From Actinoplanes sp. SE50/110 (GTDB taxonomy: Bacteria > Actinomycetota > Actinomycetes > Mycobacteriales > Micromonosporaceae), in contig NZ_LT827010.1 of assembly GCF_900119315.1 (NCBI RefSeq), positions 1,968,001-2,032,000 on the forward strand: a DNA stretch of 64,000 nt, in the 5' to 3' direction. How positions within the stretch are numbered: the first letter of the stretch is position 1; each line of letters opens with the position of its first letter. Below are positions 9,153-19,804 of the stretch, piece after piece. The position numbers and the translations under genes are program-made. The notes under the pieces were generated by a model. That model was not told where the DNA came from, did no database searches, and saw only the letters and a program-made list of their open reading frames with translations.

Positions 9153-10234
9153 CGGCCCGGCCGGTCCGGGTGGTGGCGTTCGGCGGCGGGCACGGGCTGG
9201 GCGCCTCGCTGCGCGCGCTCCGGCACACCGCGGCCGAGCTGCCCCTGGACATCACCGCGATCGTGACGGTCGGCGACGACGGCGGCTCCAGCGGCCGCCT
9301 GCGGGTCGAACGGGACGCCCTGCTGCCCCCGGGCGACCTGCGCCAGGCCCTGGCGGCGCTGGCCGACGGGCACCCGACGTCGCAGCTGACCGCGACACTG
9401 ATGCAGCACCGGTTCGCGGCGATGCCCGAGCCGGCGGCGGCGACGGGCGTCAGGAACGACGCCGGCCCGTCGCGGGCGGCCGTCGAGGCGCTGCCCCCGG
9501 TGGTGCGCGGGCCGCGGCTGGAGCGCCGCGCCGACCGCAGCAAGGACACCCTGGCCGGGCACACCGTCGGCAACCTGCTGCTGCTCGGCCTGATGGAGCT
9601 GCTCGGCGACCCGGTCCGGGCGCTCGACCACGCGGCCGCCATGGTCGGCGCGCACGGCCGGGTGCTGCCGATGGCCCTGCACGCGGTCGGTATCGAGGCG
9701 GACGTGATCGGCGCCGACCCGGCCCGGCCGGACGAGACGGTCACTATCCGCGGCCAGCATTCGGTCGCGGTGTCCGGCGGCCGGGTCACCGGCGTGCGGC
9801 TGGAGCCGGCCGACCCGCCGGCCTGCCCGCAGGCGGTGGCGGCGGTGCTGGCGGCGGACTGGCTGATCTTCGGGCCGGGCAGCTGGTACACCAGCGTGCT
9901 GCCGCACCTGCTGGTGCCGGGCCTGGCCCGGGCGATCGTGGCGAGCCCGGCCCGCCGGCTGGTCACCCTGAACCTGGGCACCGACAAGGAGACCCACGGC
10001 CTGTCCGCCGCCGGGCACCTCACCACGTTGCACCGGTGCCTGCCGGAGTTGCGGGTGGACACCGTGCTGGCCGACGTGAAATGGGCAGGCGAACCCGAAC
10101 CGGTACGTGTCGCCGCCCGGGAGATGGGCGCCGATCTGGTATTGGCACCCGTCGCCGTTGCGGACGGGAGCCCACGGCATGATCCTGAGGCACTGGGTGT
10201 TGCACTGGTGCCAGTATTGGGCGCCGCTCGTTAA
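9149..10234 (+). CDS. yvcK: gluconeogenesis factor YvcK / CofD-like protein
   Basis: 361 residues. The N-terminal block VVAFGGGHGLGASLRAL and the GDDGGSSGRLR motif are the signatures of the YvcK/CofD-like UDP-sugar-binding family; GPGSWYTSVLPHLLVPG is the third conserved block. YvcK supports growth on gluconeogenic carbon sources and cell-wall homeostasis in Bacillus and mycobacteria. GTG 9149 is preferred since it overlaps the rapZ stop and opens directly into the Rossmann strand. An insertion rich in Arg/Ala around residues 90-125 lengthens the protein slightly. Confidence 0.94.
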   Translation: MTARPVRVVAFGGGHGLGASLRALRHTAAELPLDITAIVTVGDDGGSSGRLRVERDALLPPGDLRQALAALADGHPTSQLTATLMQHRFAAMPEPAAATGVRNDAGPSRAAVEALPPVVRGPRLERRADRSKDTLAGHTVGNLLLLGLMELLGDPVRALDHAAAMVGAHGRVLPMALHAVGIEADVIGADPARPDETVTIRGQHSVAVSGGRVTGVRLEPADPPACPQAVAAVLAADWLIFGPGSWYTSVLPHLLVPGLARAIVASPARRLVTLNLGTDKETHGLSAAGHLTTLHRCLPELRVDTVLADVKWAGEPEPVRVAAREMGADLVLAPVAVADGSPRHDPEALGVALVPVLGAAR

Positions 10235-10292
10235 TCACTGGCGTAAGTGCGGCACACACTGTCCAAGATCCGGCGCATGAGGTGACAACACG

Positions 10293-11273
10293 ATGGCGAT
10301 GACGGCAGCGGTCAAGGACGAGCTGAGCCGGGTCGACGTGCCCAAGCCCTGCTGTCGCCGGGCGGAGATGGCGTCCCTGCTCCGGTTCGCCGGCGGGCTG
10401 CACATCGTCTCCGGCCGGGTGGTCGTCGAGGCGGAGCTGGACACCGGCGCGGTGGCCCGGCGGCTGCGCCGGGAGATCGCCGACGTGTACGGCTACCCCA
10501 GCGAGGTGCACGTGCTGGCCTCCGGCGGCCTGCGCAAGGGCAGCCACTACATCGTCCGGATCGTCAAGGACGGCGAGGCTCTGGCCCGGCAGACCGGCCT
10601 GCTCGACGTGCGTGGCCGGCCGGTCCGCGGCCTGCCCCCGCACGTGGTCTCGGCGAACGTCTGCTGCGCGGTGGCCGCCTGGCGGGGTGCCTTCATGGCG
10701 CACGGCTCGCTCACCGAGCCGGGCCGGTCCAGCGCGCTGGAGATCACCTGCCCGGGCCCGGAGGCGGCGCTCGCGCTGCGCGGCGCGGCCCGCCGGATCG
10801 GGATCACCGCCAAGGAGCGCGAGGTCCGCGGTGTCGACCGGGTGGTGATCAAGGACGGCGACGCGATCGCCGCTCTGCTCACCCGGATCGGCGCGCACTC
10901 CAGCGTCCTGGCCTGGGAGGAGCGGAGGGTACGCCGTGAGGTGCGGGCCACCGCGAACCGGCTGGCCAACTTCGACGACGCGAACCTGCGCCGGTCGGCC
11001 CGCGCCGCCGTGGCCGCCGCCGCCCGGGTCACCCGCGCGCTGGAGATCCTGGCCGAGGACGCGCCCAACCACCTGACCTCGGCCGGCCGGCTGCGGCTGG
11101 AGCACCGGCAGGCCTCGCTGGAGGAGCTGGGCGCGTTGGCCGACCCGCCGCTGACCAAGGACGCGATCGCCGGCCGGATCCGCCGCCTGCTCGCGCTGGC
11201 CGACAAGCGGGCCCGGGATCTCGGCATCCCCGACACGGAGGCGGCGGTCACCCCCGAGATGATGGCCTGCTAG
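10293..11273 (+). CDS. whiA: sporulation/cell-division regulator WhiA
   Basis: 326-residue WhiA: N-terminal degenerate LAGLIDADG-like domain ([24 protein letters not shown]) and C-terminal helix-turn-helix ([20 protein letters not shown] ... [17 protein letters not shown]). In Streptomyces WhiA with WhiB activates sporulation septation genes; in other Gram-positives it affects division. The [14 protein letters not shown] start is canonical and GAGG lies 10 nt upstream. Third gene of rapZ-yvcK-whiA, 58 bp after yvcK. Confidence 0.96.
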   Translation: MAMTAAVKDELSRVDVPKPCCRRAEMASLLRFAGGLHIVSGRVVVEAELDTGAVARRLRREIADVYGYPSEVHVLASGGLRKGSHYIVRIVKDGEALARQTGLLDVRGRPVRGLPPHVVSANVCCAVAAWRGAFMAHGSLTEPGRSSALEITCPGPEAALALRGAARRIGITAKEREVRGVDRVVIKDGDAIAALLTRIGAHSSVLAWEERRVRREVRATANRLANFDDANLRRSARAAVAAAARVTRALEILAEDAPNHLTSAGRLRLEHRQASLEELGALADPPLTKDAIAGRIRRLLALADKRARDLGIPDTEAAVTPEMMAC

Positions 11274-12651
<1,378 letters not shown>

Positions 12652-12653
12652 TC

Positions 12654-13850
12654 TTGAAGACTCTCGACGACCTGCTCGGCGAGGGTGTCTCGGGTCGGCG
12701 CGTCTTCGTGCGCGCCGACCTGAACGTGCCCTTCGACAAGAGCAACCCGGGCGTCATCAGCGACGACGGCCGCGCCCGCGCGGTGCTGCCGACGCTGATC
12801 GCCCTGCGTGACGCGGGCGCCAAGGTGATCGTGGCGTCCCACCTGGGCCGCCCGAAGGGCGCGCCGGACCCGAAGTACACGCTCGCGCCGGTCGCCGCCC
12901 GTCTGGGTGAGCTGCTGGGGTCGGACGTGCTCTTCGCCGAGGACACCGTCGGCCCGTCCGCGTCGGCTGCCGTGCAGGCGCTGCAGGACGGCCAGGTGCT
13001 GCTCCTGGAGAACCTGCGGTTCAACGAGGGCGAGACCGCGAAGGACGACGCGGTTCGCGGGGCGTTCGCCGACCAGCTGGCGGCGTTCGCCGACTTCTAC
13101 GTCGACGATGCCTTCGGCGCCGTGCACCGCAAGCACGCCTCGGTGTACGACGTCGCGGCCCGCCTGCCGCACTTCGCGGGTGGCCTGGTCGTCAAGGAGG
13201 TCGAGGTCCTCCGCAAGGTGTCCGAGACCCCCGAGAAGCCGTACGTCGTGGTGCTCGGCGGCTCGAAGGTCTCCGACAAGCTCGCCGTGATCCAGGCGCT
13301 GCTGCCGAAGGTGGACAAGCTCCTCGTCGGTGGCGGGATGTGCTTCACCTTCCTCAAGGCCCAGGGCCACGAGGTCGGGAAGTCACTGCTCGAGGACGAG
13401 ATGGTGGCCGTCTGCGCCGATCTGCTGGAGCAGGCGCAGGGCCGGATCGTCCTGCCCGTCGACGTCGTCGCGGCCACGGAGTTCTCCGCGGACGCGCAGC
13501 ACGACGTGGTCGCGGCGTCCGCGATCCCGGCCGACCGCCTGGGCCTCGACATCGGCCCGAAGTCGACGGAGCTGTTCGCGTCGGCGATCGCCGGTGCGAA
13601 GACCGTGTTCTGGAACGGCCCGATGGGCGTCTTCGAGCTCGCCCCGTTCGCCGCCGGCACCCGCGGCGTCGCCGAGGCGATCACCAAGATCGACGGCTTC
13701 TCGGTCGTCGGCGGCGGCGACTCGGCCGCCGCGGTCCGCACGCTGGGCCTGGACGAGACCGCGTTCGGCCACATCTCCACCGGCGGGGGCGCGTCCCTGG
13801 AGTACCTCGAAGGCAAGACGCTGCCGGGCGTCGCCGCTCTGGAGAAGTGA
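12654..13850 (+). CDS. pgk: phosphoglycerate kinase
   Basis: Transfers phosphate from 1,3-bisphosphoglycerate to ADP. 398 residues with [47 protein letters not shown] and GGGDSAAA motifs in order. The start is a rare TTG at 12654, 2 nt after the gap stop, with GGAG 8-9 nt upstream; it gives [17 protein letters not shown], the usual start in this group. Overlaps tpiA by ATGA. Confidence 0.97.
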   Translation: MKTLDDLLGEGVSGRRVFVRADLNVPFDKSNPGVISDDGRARAVLPTLIALRDAGAKVIVASHLGRPKGAPDPKYTLAPVAARLGELLGSDVLFAEDTVGPSASAAVQALQDGQVLLLENLRFNEGETAKDDAVRGAFADQLAAFADFYVDDAFGAVHRKHASVYDVAARLPHFAGGLVVKEVEVLRKVSETPEKPYVVVLGGSKVSDKLAVIQALLPKVDKLLVGGGMCFTFLKAQGHEVGKSLLEDEMVAVCADLLEQAQGRIVLPVDVVAATEFSADAQHDVVAASAIPADRLGLDIGPKSTELFASAIAGAKTVFWNGPMGVFELAPFAAGTRGVAEAITKIDGFSVVGGGDSAAAVRTLGLDETAFGHISTGGGASLEYLEGKTLPGVAALEK

Positions 13851-14641
13851 TGGGTGACGTGACCCGCAAGCCGATCATCGCCGGCAACTGGAAGATGAAC
13901 CTCAACCACTACGAGGCGAATCTGCTGGTCCAGAAGCTGGCGGCGAGCCTGACCGGCGAGCAGCTCGACAGGGTGGAGGCGGTCGTGCTGCCGCCGTTCA
14001 CCGACCTGCGCACCGTGCAGACCGCGATCGAGGGCGACAAGCTCACGATCCGGTACGGCGCCCAGGACATCTCGAAGCACGCTTCCGGCGCGTACACCGG
14101 GGAGATCGCCGGCTCGATGCTGGCGAAGCTGGGCTGCACCTACGTGGTGATCGGCCACTCCGAGCGCCGGGAGTACCACGAGGAGTCCGACGAGCTGATC
14201 AACGCGAAGATCAAGGCGGCCTTCGCGGCCGGCCTGACCCCGATCTTCTGCGTCGGTGAGGGCCTGGCCGTCCGTGAGGAGTCCGGCCACGTCGCGCACT
14301 GCACCGCGCAGGTCGACGCCGGCCTGGACGGGCTCAAGGAAGACCAGATCAAGCAGATCGTCATCGCGTACGAGCCGGTCTGGGCGATCGGCACCGGCAA
14401 GACCGCGACGCCGGACGACGCGCAGGAGGTGTGCGGAGCGATCCGTGCCCGCCTGACCGAGAAGTTCGGCGCCGACGTGGCCGAGGCGGTCCGCATCCAG
14501 TACGGCGGATCGGTCAAGGCCGCGAACATCGCCCAGATCATGGCGCAGCCGGACGTCGACGGCGCCCTGGTCGGCGGCGCCAGCCTGGACGCCGAGGAGT
14601 TCGCCTCCATCGTGCGATTCCCGGAGCACGTCGCACGCTGA
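13850..14641 (+). CDS. tpiA: triosephosphate isomerase
   Basis: Interconverts DHAP and glyceraldehyde-3-phosphate. 263 residues; substrate Lys in NWKMN, catalytic His in GHSERRE, catalytic Glu in [10 protein letters not shown], and phosphate-binding YGGSVK and GGAS loops. ATG 13850 overlaps the pgk stop and has GGAGAAG 5 nt upstream. Followed by a 12-bp stem-loop. Confidence 0.98.
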   Translation: MGDVTRKPIIAGNWKMNLNHYEANLLVQKLAASLTGEQLDRVEAVVLPPFTDLRTVQTAIEGDKLTIRYGAQDISKHASGAYTGEIAGSMLAKLGCTYVVIGHSERREYHEESDELINAKIKAAFAAGLTPIFCVGEGLAVREESGHVAHCTAQVDAGLDGLKEDQIKQIVIAYEPVWAIGTGKTATPDDAQEVCGAIRARLTEKFGADVAEAVRIQYGGSVKAANIAQIMAQPDVDGALVGGASLDAEEFASIVRFPEHVAR

Positions 14642-14654
14642 TTGCGCGGAGCGC

Positions 14655-14683
14655 GTGCCCGGCCGTGGGAAACGGCCGGGCAC
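14655..14683 (+). terminator. stem-loop ending gap-pgk-tpiA
   Basis: Perfect 12-bp stem GTGCCCGGCCGT/ACGGCCGGGCAC around a 5-nt loop, 13 nt after tpiA. No U-run. The secG -10 box follows 4 nt later, suggesting separate transcription of secG. Confidence 0.6.
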
Positions 14684-14687
14684 CCGC

Positions 14688-14693
14688 TATTGT
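14688..14693 (+). promoter_or_regulatory. -10 box of secG
   Basis: TATTGT, 46 nt before the secG start and directly after the tpiA stem-loop. Predicted leader is about 34 nt. Confidence 0.45.
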
Positions 14694-14733
14694 GGGACCG
14701 CTGCTGTGCCCTTCGAGAGGAATGAACCCGACC

Positions 14734-14988
14734 ATGCCGATCGGATTCGCGTACACGTTGATCGTGTTGCTGATCATCACCAGCATTCTGCTGACCCTGC
14801 TGATCCTGCTGCACCGCGGCAAGGGCGGCGGCATGTCCAGCATGTTCGGCGGCGGCGTGACCTCCAGCCTGGCCGGCTCCTCGGTCGCGGAGAAGAACCT
14901 GGACCGCTACACGGTCCTGGTCGGCGTCCTCTGGTTCGCGTGCATCGTGGGCATGGGTTTCTGGCTGAAGAGCAAGACGGGTTCCTGA
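14734..14988 (+). CDS. secG: preprotein translocase subunit SecG
   Basis: 84-residue SecG, the accessory subunit of SecYEG. Two membrane helices (YTLIVLLIITSILLTLLILL and VLVGVLWFACIVGMGFWL) flank a Gly-rich loop GKGGGMSSMFGGG, the family hallmark. ATG 14734 has GAGAGGAA about 11 nt upstream; ATG 14722 is in frame but too close to it. Conserved position after tpiA in this phylum. Confidence 0.95.
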   Translation: MPIGFAYTLIVLLIITSILLTLLILLHRGKGGGMSSMFGGGVTSSLAGSSVAEKNLDRYTVLVGVLWFACIVGMGFWLKSKTGS

Positions 14989-15011
14989 CCCGTAAGTAGA
15001 GTCGTACAATC

Positions 15012-15051
15012 TGCCGCGCGGCCGGTTAGCTCCGGCCGTGCGGCATTTTTT
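15012..15051 (+). terminator. factor-independent terminator of secG
   Basis: 14-bp GC-rich stem TGCCGCGCGGCCGG/CCGGCCGTGCGGCA (one mismatch) with a 6-nt loop followed by six T. The clearest intrinsic terminator in the window. Confidence 0.92.
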
Positions 15052-15095
15052 CGCACCGTCCCCGACGGTTTCCCCCAGTGACAGGAGTGACGTCC

Positions 15096-15437
15096 GTGTC
15101 CAGTGGCAGCGCCATTCGTGGCAGCCGCATCGGCTCCAGCCCGATGCGCCCCGACGAGCGCACCGAGCCCGCCCCGCGCCGGCAGGTGAAATACTTCTGC
15201 GCCGCGGGCCATGACAGCCTCATCTGGTTCGCCGCCGAGGCGCCGGCCCCGGACACCTGGGACTGCCCCCGCTGCGGGCAGCCGGCCGGACTGGACCGGG
15301 AGCGGCCGCCGGGGCGCTCCCGCACCGAGCCGTACAAGTCGCACCTGGCCTATGTGAAGGAGCGCCGCTCGGAGGAGGACGGCGCCGCCATCCTCGAGGA
15401 GGCGCTCGCCAAGCTGCGCCAGCGCCGCGGCCGCTAG
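15096..15437 (+). CDS. rbpA: RNA polymerase-binding protein RbpA
   Basis: 113 residues. RbpA binds the principal sigma factor and RNA polymerase and stabilises open complexes. Visible family blocks: basic-linker-like IRGSRIGSS, core domain with Cys pair DCPRCG (zinc finger half CPRC; other ligands CAAGH), and sigma-interacting helices EPYKSHLAYVKERRSEEDGAAILEEAL. The THWDMLLERR block of the mycobacterial protein is replaced by SHLAYVKERR. GTG 15096 has CAGGAG 9 nt upstream; GTG 15078 and 15087 also lie in frame. Its stop overlaps the stop of the convergent acetyltransferase gene by 2-3 nt. Confidence 0.88.
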   Translation: MSSGSAIRGSRIGSSPMRPDERTEPAPRRQVKYFCAAGHDSLIWFAAEAPAPDTWDCPRCGQPAGLDRERPPGRSRTEPYKSHLAYVKERRSEEDGAAILEEALAKLRQRRGR

Positions 15438-16039
15438 AGCGGACCCGTGTTCCGGCCCAGATAGAGCGCGCCCGGGTCGTCGTCGACCGGCAGGTCGCGG
15501 AAACCCAGCCGGTGATAGAACGCGTACGCCCCCTGGTTCTCCGGGGACATGCCCAGGTGCACCCGGGACACTCCGGCCGCCCGTAGCCCGGCCAGGAACG
15601 CCGCCATCAGCCCGCGCCCCTGCCCCCGGCCCTGCCATTCCGGCAGCAGGTCGATGTGCAGGTGCGCGGGGTAGGCGGCGAGCGCCGGGTGCAGCATCCG
15701 CTCCGGGCGCCGGTGCAGGCTCAGCATCAGCTCGTCGCGCGGGTCGCCGCCGGTCAGCCGGTCGGCGGTGGCCGGCAGCCACTCGTCGCGGTATCGGCGG
15801 ACGAACTTCTCGGTGTCCGCGGTGCCGATGATGTAGCCGACCGCCCGGCCGGTCCCGTCGTCCAGCACGTGCGCGTGCTCCGGCTCCAGGATCACGTACG
15901 GCGCGGCCCAGATGTCCCCGAGCAGGCGGTCCGAGCTGTGCTTCCCGCGGGCGTCCCGCCCGGCGTCGCCGGTGCGGACACAGATGTCGTAGATGGCGTC
16001 AAGGTCGCTCGATCGGTAGGCGCGAATCGTTGCGGACAC
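15434..16039 (-). CDS. GNAT family N-acetyltransferase
   Basis: 201 residues. Starts with SATIRAYRSSDLDAIYDIC and has the acetyl-CoA loop QGRGQGRGLMAAFL plus the C-terminal MSPENQGAYAFYHRLGFRD typical of GNAT acetyltransferases. The substrate is unknown; related proteins are often annotated as general acyltransferases or O-GlcNAcase-linked enzymes. GTG 16039 is chosen because TAGACT (16052-16047 on this strand) lies 7 nt before it, i.e. a leaderless start. Divergent from the VOC gene with only 24 nt between starts. Confidence 0.88.
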   Translation of the reverse strand: MSATIRAYRSSDLDAIYDICVRTGDAGRDARGKHSSDRLLGDIWAAPYVILEPEHAHVLDDGTGRAVGYIIGTADTEKFVRRYRDEWLPATADRLTGGDPRDELMLSLHRRPERMLHPALAAYPAHLHIDLLPEWQGRGQGRGLMAAFLAGLRAAGVSRVHLGMSPENQGAYAFYHRLGFRDLPVDDDPGALYLGRNTGPL

Positions 16040-16046
16040 CTGCCGG

Positions 16047-16056
16047 AGTCTACGGA
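16047..16056. promoter_or_regulatory. overlapping divergent -10 boxes
   Basis: Minus-strand TAGACT (16052-16047) serves the acetyltransferase; plus-strand TACGGA (16051-16056) serves the VOC gene. Each lies 7 nt before its start codon, and the two hexamers share two bases. Confidence 0.5.
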
Positions 16057-16063
16057 TGGCAGC

Positions 16064-16480
16064 ATGGTGGCCATGAACTGGACTCTTGAGGTGGTCGTCG
16101 TTCCGGTGTCCGACATCGACCGGGCGAAGAAGTTCTATGCCGAGCAGCTCGGCTTCACCGTCGACCACGACATCGTGATGGGCGACCAGGTGCGGATCGT
16201 GCAGATCACCCCGCCGGGCAGCGGCTGCTCGATCGTGATCGGCAAGGGCGCGGTGCCGCAGATGCCGGCCGGCTCGCTGCGCGGCCTGCAACTGGTGGTC
16301 AACGACATCGAGGCGGCGCACGCCGAGCTGGTCGAGCGCGGGGTCGGGGTCAGCGACGTGACGACGCTGGGGGAGAACCCCGGCCCGACCCCGCATCCGC
16401 TGGACAACGTCGGGTTCTTCTTCTTCGAGGACCCGGACGGCAACAGCTGGGCGGTCCAGCAGATCTCGACCCGGCCTTAG
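16064..16480 (+). CDS. VOC family protein (glyoxalase/bleomycin-resistance fold)
   Basis: 138 residues, one vicinal-oxygen-chelate unit: beta-alpha-beta-beta-beta halves starting WTLEVVVVPVSDIDRAKKFYAEQLGFTVDHD and ending FFFEDPDGNSWAVQQIS, the usual metal-site Glu-containing strand. Likely a small dioxygenase- or glyoxalase-like enzyme of unknown substrate. ATG 16064 or ATG 16073 could be the start; no ribosome site is present, in keeping with a leaderless transcript. Its stop overlaps the convergent pgl stop. Confidence 0.88.
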   Translation: MVAMNWTLEVVVVPVSDIDRAKKFYAEQLGFTVDHDIVMGDQVRIVQITPPGSGCSIVIGKGAVPQMPAGSLRGLQLVVNDIEAAHAELVERGVGVSDVTTLGENPGPTPHPLDNVGFFFFEDPDGNSWAVQQISTRP

Positions 16481-17193
16481 CGCTTCGCGGCGGCGGCCTG
16501 GTCAAGAAGGAACAGCGTCCGGTGTACGCCGACGGCGTGCGCGGCCGGCAGGTCAGCGCCCCGCAGTGCGGCGCCGATCGGTTCCGCCTTGTCCGGGCCG
16601 GCCGCCACCAGCCACACCTCGCCGGCCCGCCGGATGGTGTCCAGGGTCAGGGTGATCCGGGTCGGCGGCGGCTTCGGGCTGTCGTACGTGGCGACCGCCA
16701 CGCCCTGGGCGGCCAGCACCGGGTGCCCGGGGAACAGGGACGCCACGTGGCCGTCCTCGCCCACGCCCAGCATCAGCACGTCGAAGTGCGCGCCCGCGGC
16801 GGTCACCTCGGCCGCGTACCGGGCGGCGGCCGCGTCCGCGTCGTCGCCGTCCGGGCCGTCGGTGGCCGGCATGGCGTGCACCCGGGCCGGGTCGAGCGGC
16901 AGCGCGTCCAGGACCGCCTCGCGCGCCTGGGTCTCGTTGCGGTCCGGGTCGCCGGCCGGCAGGAAACGCTCGTCGCCCCACCACAGGTCCACCCGGGACC
17001 AGTCGATCGCCGCGGCGGCCGGCAGCTCACCCAGCTGGCGCAGCACCTTGGCGGCCACCCGGCCGCCGGTCAGCACCACGCTCGCCGAGCCGCGGGCGGC
17101 CTGCGCGTCGATGATCCGGACGACCAGCCGGGCCGCCACCGTGGACGCCAGGATGTCGGCGTCCGGGACCACCACGACCAAGGTCTCACTCAC
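16477..17193 (-). CDS. pgl: 6-phosphogluconolactonase
   Basis: Hydrolyses 6-phosphogluconolactone, second step of the oxidative pentose phosphate pathway. 238 residues with VVLTGGR, VDLWWGDERFLPAGDPDRNE, the MLGVGEDGHVASLFPGH catalytic block and a C-terminal LVAAGPDKAEPI. GTG 17193 has AAGGAGAG about 8 nt upstream. Last gene of tkt-tal-zwf-opcA-pgl; 67 nt after opcA with a hairpin in the gap (17217-17243). Confidence 0.95.
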   Translation of the reverse strand: MSETLVVVVPDADILASTVAARLVVRIIDAQAARGSASVVLTGGRVAAKVLRQLGELPAAAAIDWSRVDLWWGDERFLPAGDPDRNETQAREAVLDALPLDPARVHAMPATDGPDGDDADAAAARYAAEVTAAGAHFDVLMLGVGEDGHVASLFPGHPVLAAQGVAVATYDSPKPPPTRITLTLDTIRRAGEVWLVAAGPDKAEPIGAALRGADLPAAHAVGVHRTLFLLDQAAAAKR

Positions 17194-17216
17194 AGGGGCT
17201 CTCCTTTGCCGGAAGG

Positions 17217-17243
17217 GCCGCCCACCGGTGGCGGACGGCCCAA
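17217..17243 (-). other. stem-loop between opcA and pgl
   Basis: Inverted repeat GGGCCG...CGGCCC with an inner CCACC/GGTGG pairing on the transcribed strand. Could be an attenuator or processing site that tunes pgl relative to the upstream genes. Confidence 0.4.
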
Positions 17244-17260
17244 CCTGAACGAAAAATGTG

Positions 17261-18259
17261 CTAGCCGGCCATCGCGTCGGTGGTGCTGGCCGCCCGCGCC
17301 GCCAGTGCCGGGTCCTTCCACACGTGCACCCGGGCCGCCGGCCGGTTGTCCAGCCCGGACAGCCCCGCCATCGCCCCCAGCGCCTCGGCGTAGATCTGGT
17401 CCGCGTCCAGCCGGCGCAGCTCCTCGGCGAGCTCGTCACCGACCGGCCGCTTCGGCAGCGGCATGTACCGGTCCTCCTGACCGGTGCGGCTGAACAGCGC
17501 GGTGCCCTCCTCGCGGGTGACCCGGACACAGTCGCCGTTCTCGCACTGCAGCTCCACCGAGTGCATCCGCGGGGCGCGGTCGGTGTGCTCCAGCACCGGC
17601 TCGATGCCCAGTCGGGACTTGAGCCAGCCGAGCATCAGCCACGCGGTCGGGTCCTTCTCCGGGGCCACGATCCGGGCGCCGGTCACCCGGGCCTCGGTGG
17701 TGTCGAAGGCGCCGGCCACCAGGGTGCGCCACAGCGTGATCCGGGTCCAGGTGAGGTCGGTGTCACCGGGGGCATAGTCGGCCGCCCGCTGGCGCAGCGC
17801 GGCCACCGGGTCGGGCGCCTGCGCGCTGTCGGTGATCCGGCGTTCCGAGACGACACCCAGGAAGTCGTTGGCGATCGAGTCCGGCGGCTCCTCGTGCCAC
17901 CAGGTGACCACCGGGACGTCCGGCGCGAGCAGCGGGATGACCACCGACTCGGCGTGCAGCGCGAGCCGCCCGTACATCCGCATCACGACCGCCTCGGCCG
18001 GGCCCAGCCGGCCGCCGACCACGATCTCCGCGTCCAGCCGGCTGCGGCCGTCCAGGTCGGAGCGGACCACGATCAGCACCCGGCACGGGTGGGCCGCCGC
18101 CGCTATCGTGGCGGCCGCCTCGGCCTCCCGGACCTTCTTCTCCTCGACCACCGCGATCAGCGTGAGCGCCAGCCCGGAGGCCACGCCGCCGGCGCTGCGC
18201 CGCTCCGCGGCCAGCGCCTTGACCACCTCGTTGCCGGTGGTGTCCCACAGCCCGATCAT
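17261..18259 (-). CDS. opcA: glucose-6-phosphate dehydrogenase assembly protein OpcA
   Basis: 332 residues. OpcA is needed for active glucose-6-phosphate dehydrogenase in cyanobacteria and actinobacteria. The N-terminus MIGLWDTTGNEVVKALAAER, the central PVVTWWHEEPPD block and its place between zwf and pgl identify it. ATG 18259 overlaps the zwf stop by ATGA and has GGAGG 6 nt upstream, implying coupled synthesis with its client enzyme. Confidence 0.94.
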   Translation of the reverse strand: MIGLWDTTGNEVVKALAAERRSAGGVASGLALTLIAVVEEKKVREAEAAATIAAAAHPCRVLIVVRSDLDGRSRLDAEIVVGGRLGPAEAVVMRMYGRLALHAESVVIPLLAPDVPVVTWWHEEPPDSIANDFLGVVSERRITDSAQAPDPVAALRQRAADYAPGDTDLTWTRITLWRTLVAGAFDTTEARVTGARIVAPEKDPTAWLMLGWLKSRLGIEPVLEHTDRAPRMHSVELQCENGDCVRVTREEGTALFSRTGQEDRYMPLPKRPVGDELAEELRRLDADQIYAEALGAMAGLSGLDNRPAARVHVWKDPALAARAASTTDAMAG

Positions 18260-19773
18260 GCTCGCCTCCAGGCACGGCCTTCGCGTTCCAGCAACTCGTC
18301 GGAGGCCCGCGGACCCCACTCGCCGGCGCGGTACGGCTCCGGCGTGGTACCCGCCCAGGCGGCCTCCAGCGGGTCGATGACCCGCCAGGACTGCTCCACC
18401 TCGGCGGCGTCCGGGAACAGCGTGCGGTCGCCGATCAGGACGTCGAGGACCAGGCGTTCGTACGCCTCGGGGCTGGACTCGGTGAACGCCTCGCCGTACT
18501 GGAAGTCCATCGCGATGTCGCGGACCTCCATGGCCGTGCCGGGCACCTTCGATCCGAACTTGAGCACCACGCCCTCGTCCGGCTGGACCCGGATGACCAG
18601 CTGGTTGTTGCCCAGCATCTCCACGTCGGCCGGGTCGAACGGCAGGTGCGGCGCCTTCTTGAACAGGATCGCGATCTCGGTGACCCGCCGCGGCATCCGC
18701 TTGCCGACCCGGACGTAGAACGGCACGCCGGCCCAGCGCCGGTTCTGGATGCCGAGCCGGACCGCGACGTACGTCTCGGTCGTCGAGTCGGCCGGGATGT
18801 TCTTCTCCTCCAGGTAGCCCACCGCGCGCTCGCCGGCGACCCAGCCCGGCAGGTATTGGCCGCGGACCGAGCCGGACGCGATGTCGGCCGGCAGGCTGAT
18901 CGCCTTGAGCACCTTCAGCTTCTCGGCCCGCACCTCCTGCGGGTCGAAGCTCGTCGGCTCCTCCATGCCGACCAGCGCGAGCAGCTGCAGCAGGTGGTTC
19001 TGCAGCACGTCGCGGGCGGCGCCGGAGGCGTCGTAGAAGGCGGCCCGGGTGCCGATGCCGACGTCCTCGGCCATGGTGATCTGCACCGAGTCGACGTACT
19101 TGGAATTCCACACCGGCTCGAACAGGCTGTTGGCGAAGCGCAGGGCCAGGATGTTCTGGACCGTCTCCTTGCCCAGGTAGTGGTCGATCCGGTAGACGTC
19201 GGCGGGGTTGAACACGTCGTCGACCAGCGCGTTCAGCGCGACCGCGGTCTGCAGGTCGTTGCCGAACGGCTTCTCCACCACCACCCGGCGCCAGCCGCCG
19301 AGTTTCGCGCTGTCCGCCAGGCCGGTCCGGTTCAGCTGGTTGAGCACCAGCGGGAAGGCGGCCGGCGGGATCGAGAAGTAGAAGGCCGTGTTGCCCTGGA
19401 TGCCGTTGCGCTCGCGCAGCTGGTCCAGGGTCTCGGAGAGTTTGTCGAAGTCGGCGTCGTCGTCGAACGAGCCGGGCACGAACTGGAACTGGCTCGACAG
19501 CCGCTGCCAGACGTCCTCCCGCCAGGGCGTGCGAGCGCCCTTCTTGGCGGCGGCGTAGGCCAGCGACTCGAAGTCACCGTCACCCCAGTCGGCCCGGGCG
19601 AAGCCCACCACCACGAAGCCGGGGGGCAACAGGCCTCGGTTGGCCAGGTCGTACACGGCCGGGATGAGCTTCTTACGGGACAGGTCACCGGTGACCCCGA
19701 AGATCACCAGAGCGCAGGGCTCCGGAATCCGCGGAAGGCGTCGGTCCTGTGCGGTGCGCAGCGGATTACCCAC
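18256..19773 (-). CDS. zwf: glucose-6-phosphate 1-dehydrogenase
   Basis: Oxidises glucose-6-phosphate with NADP, entry to the pentose phosphate pathway. 505 residues: coenzyme loop IFGVTGDLSRKKLIPA near the N-terminus, KPFGND, active-site RIDHYLGKE, and C-terminal LVLDVLIGD. GTG 19773 gives VGNPLRTAQDRRLPRIPEP with AGGA about 9 nt upstream; the 26 upstream in-frame codons overlap the tal-zwf stem-loop and are not coding. Confidence 0.97.
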   Translation of the reverse strand: MGNPLRTAQDRRLPRIPEPCALVIFGVTGDLSRKKLIPAVYDLANRGLLPPGFVVVGFARADWGDGDFESLAYAAAKKGARTPWREDVWQRLSSQFQFVPGSFDDDADFDKLSETLDQLRERNGIQGNTAFYFSIPPAAFPLVLNQLNRTGLADSAKLGGWRRVVVEKPFGNDLQTAVALNALVDDVFNPADVYRIDHYLGKETVQNILALRFANSLFEPVWNSKYVDSVQITMAEDVGIGTRAAFYDASGAARDVLQNHLLQLLALVGMEEPTSFDPQEVRAEKLKVLKAISLPADIASGSVRGQYLPGWVAGERAVGYLEEKNIPADSTTETYVAVRLGIQNRRWAGVPFYVRVGKRMPRRVTEIAILFKKAPHLPFDPADVEMLGNNQLVIRVQPDEGVVLKFGSKVPGTAMEVRDIAMDFQYGEAFTESSPEAYERLVLDVLIGDRTLFPDAAEVEQSWRVIDPLEAAWAGTTPEPYRAGEWGPRASDELLEREGRAWRRA

Positions 19774-19804
19774 GTTGCCATCCTGCCAGTTTTTCGCCAA
19801 GGGA

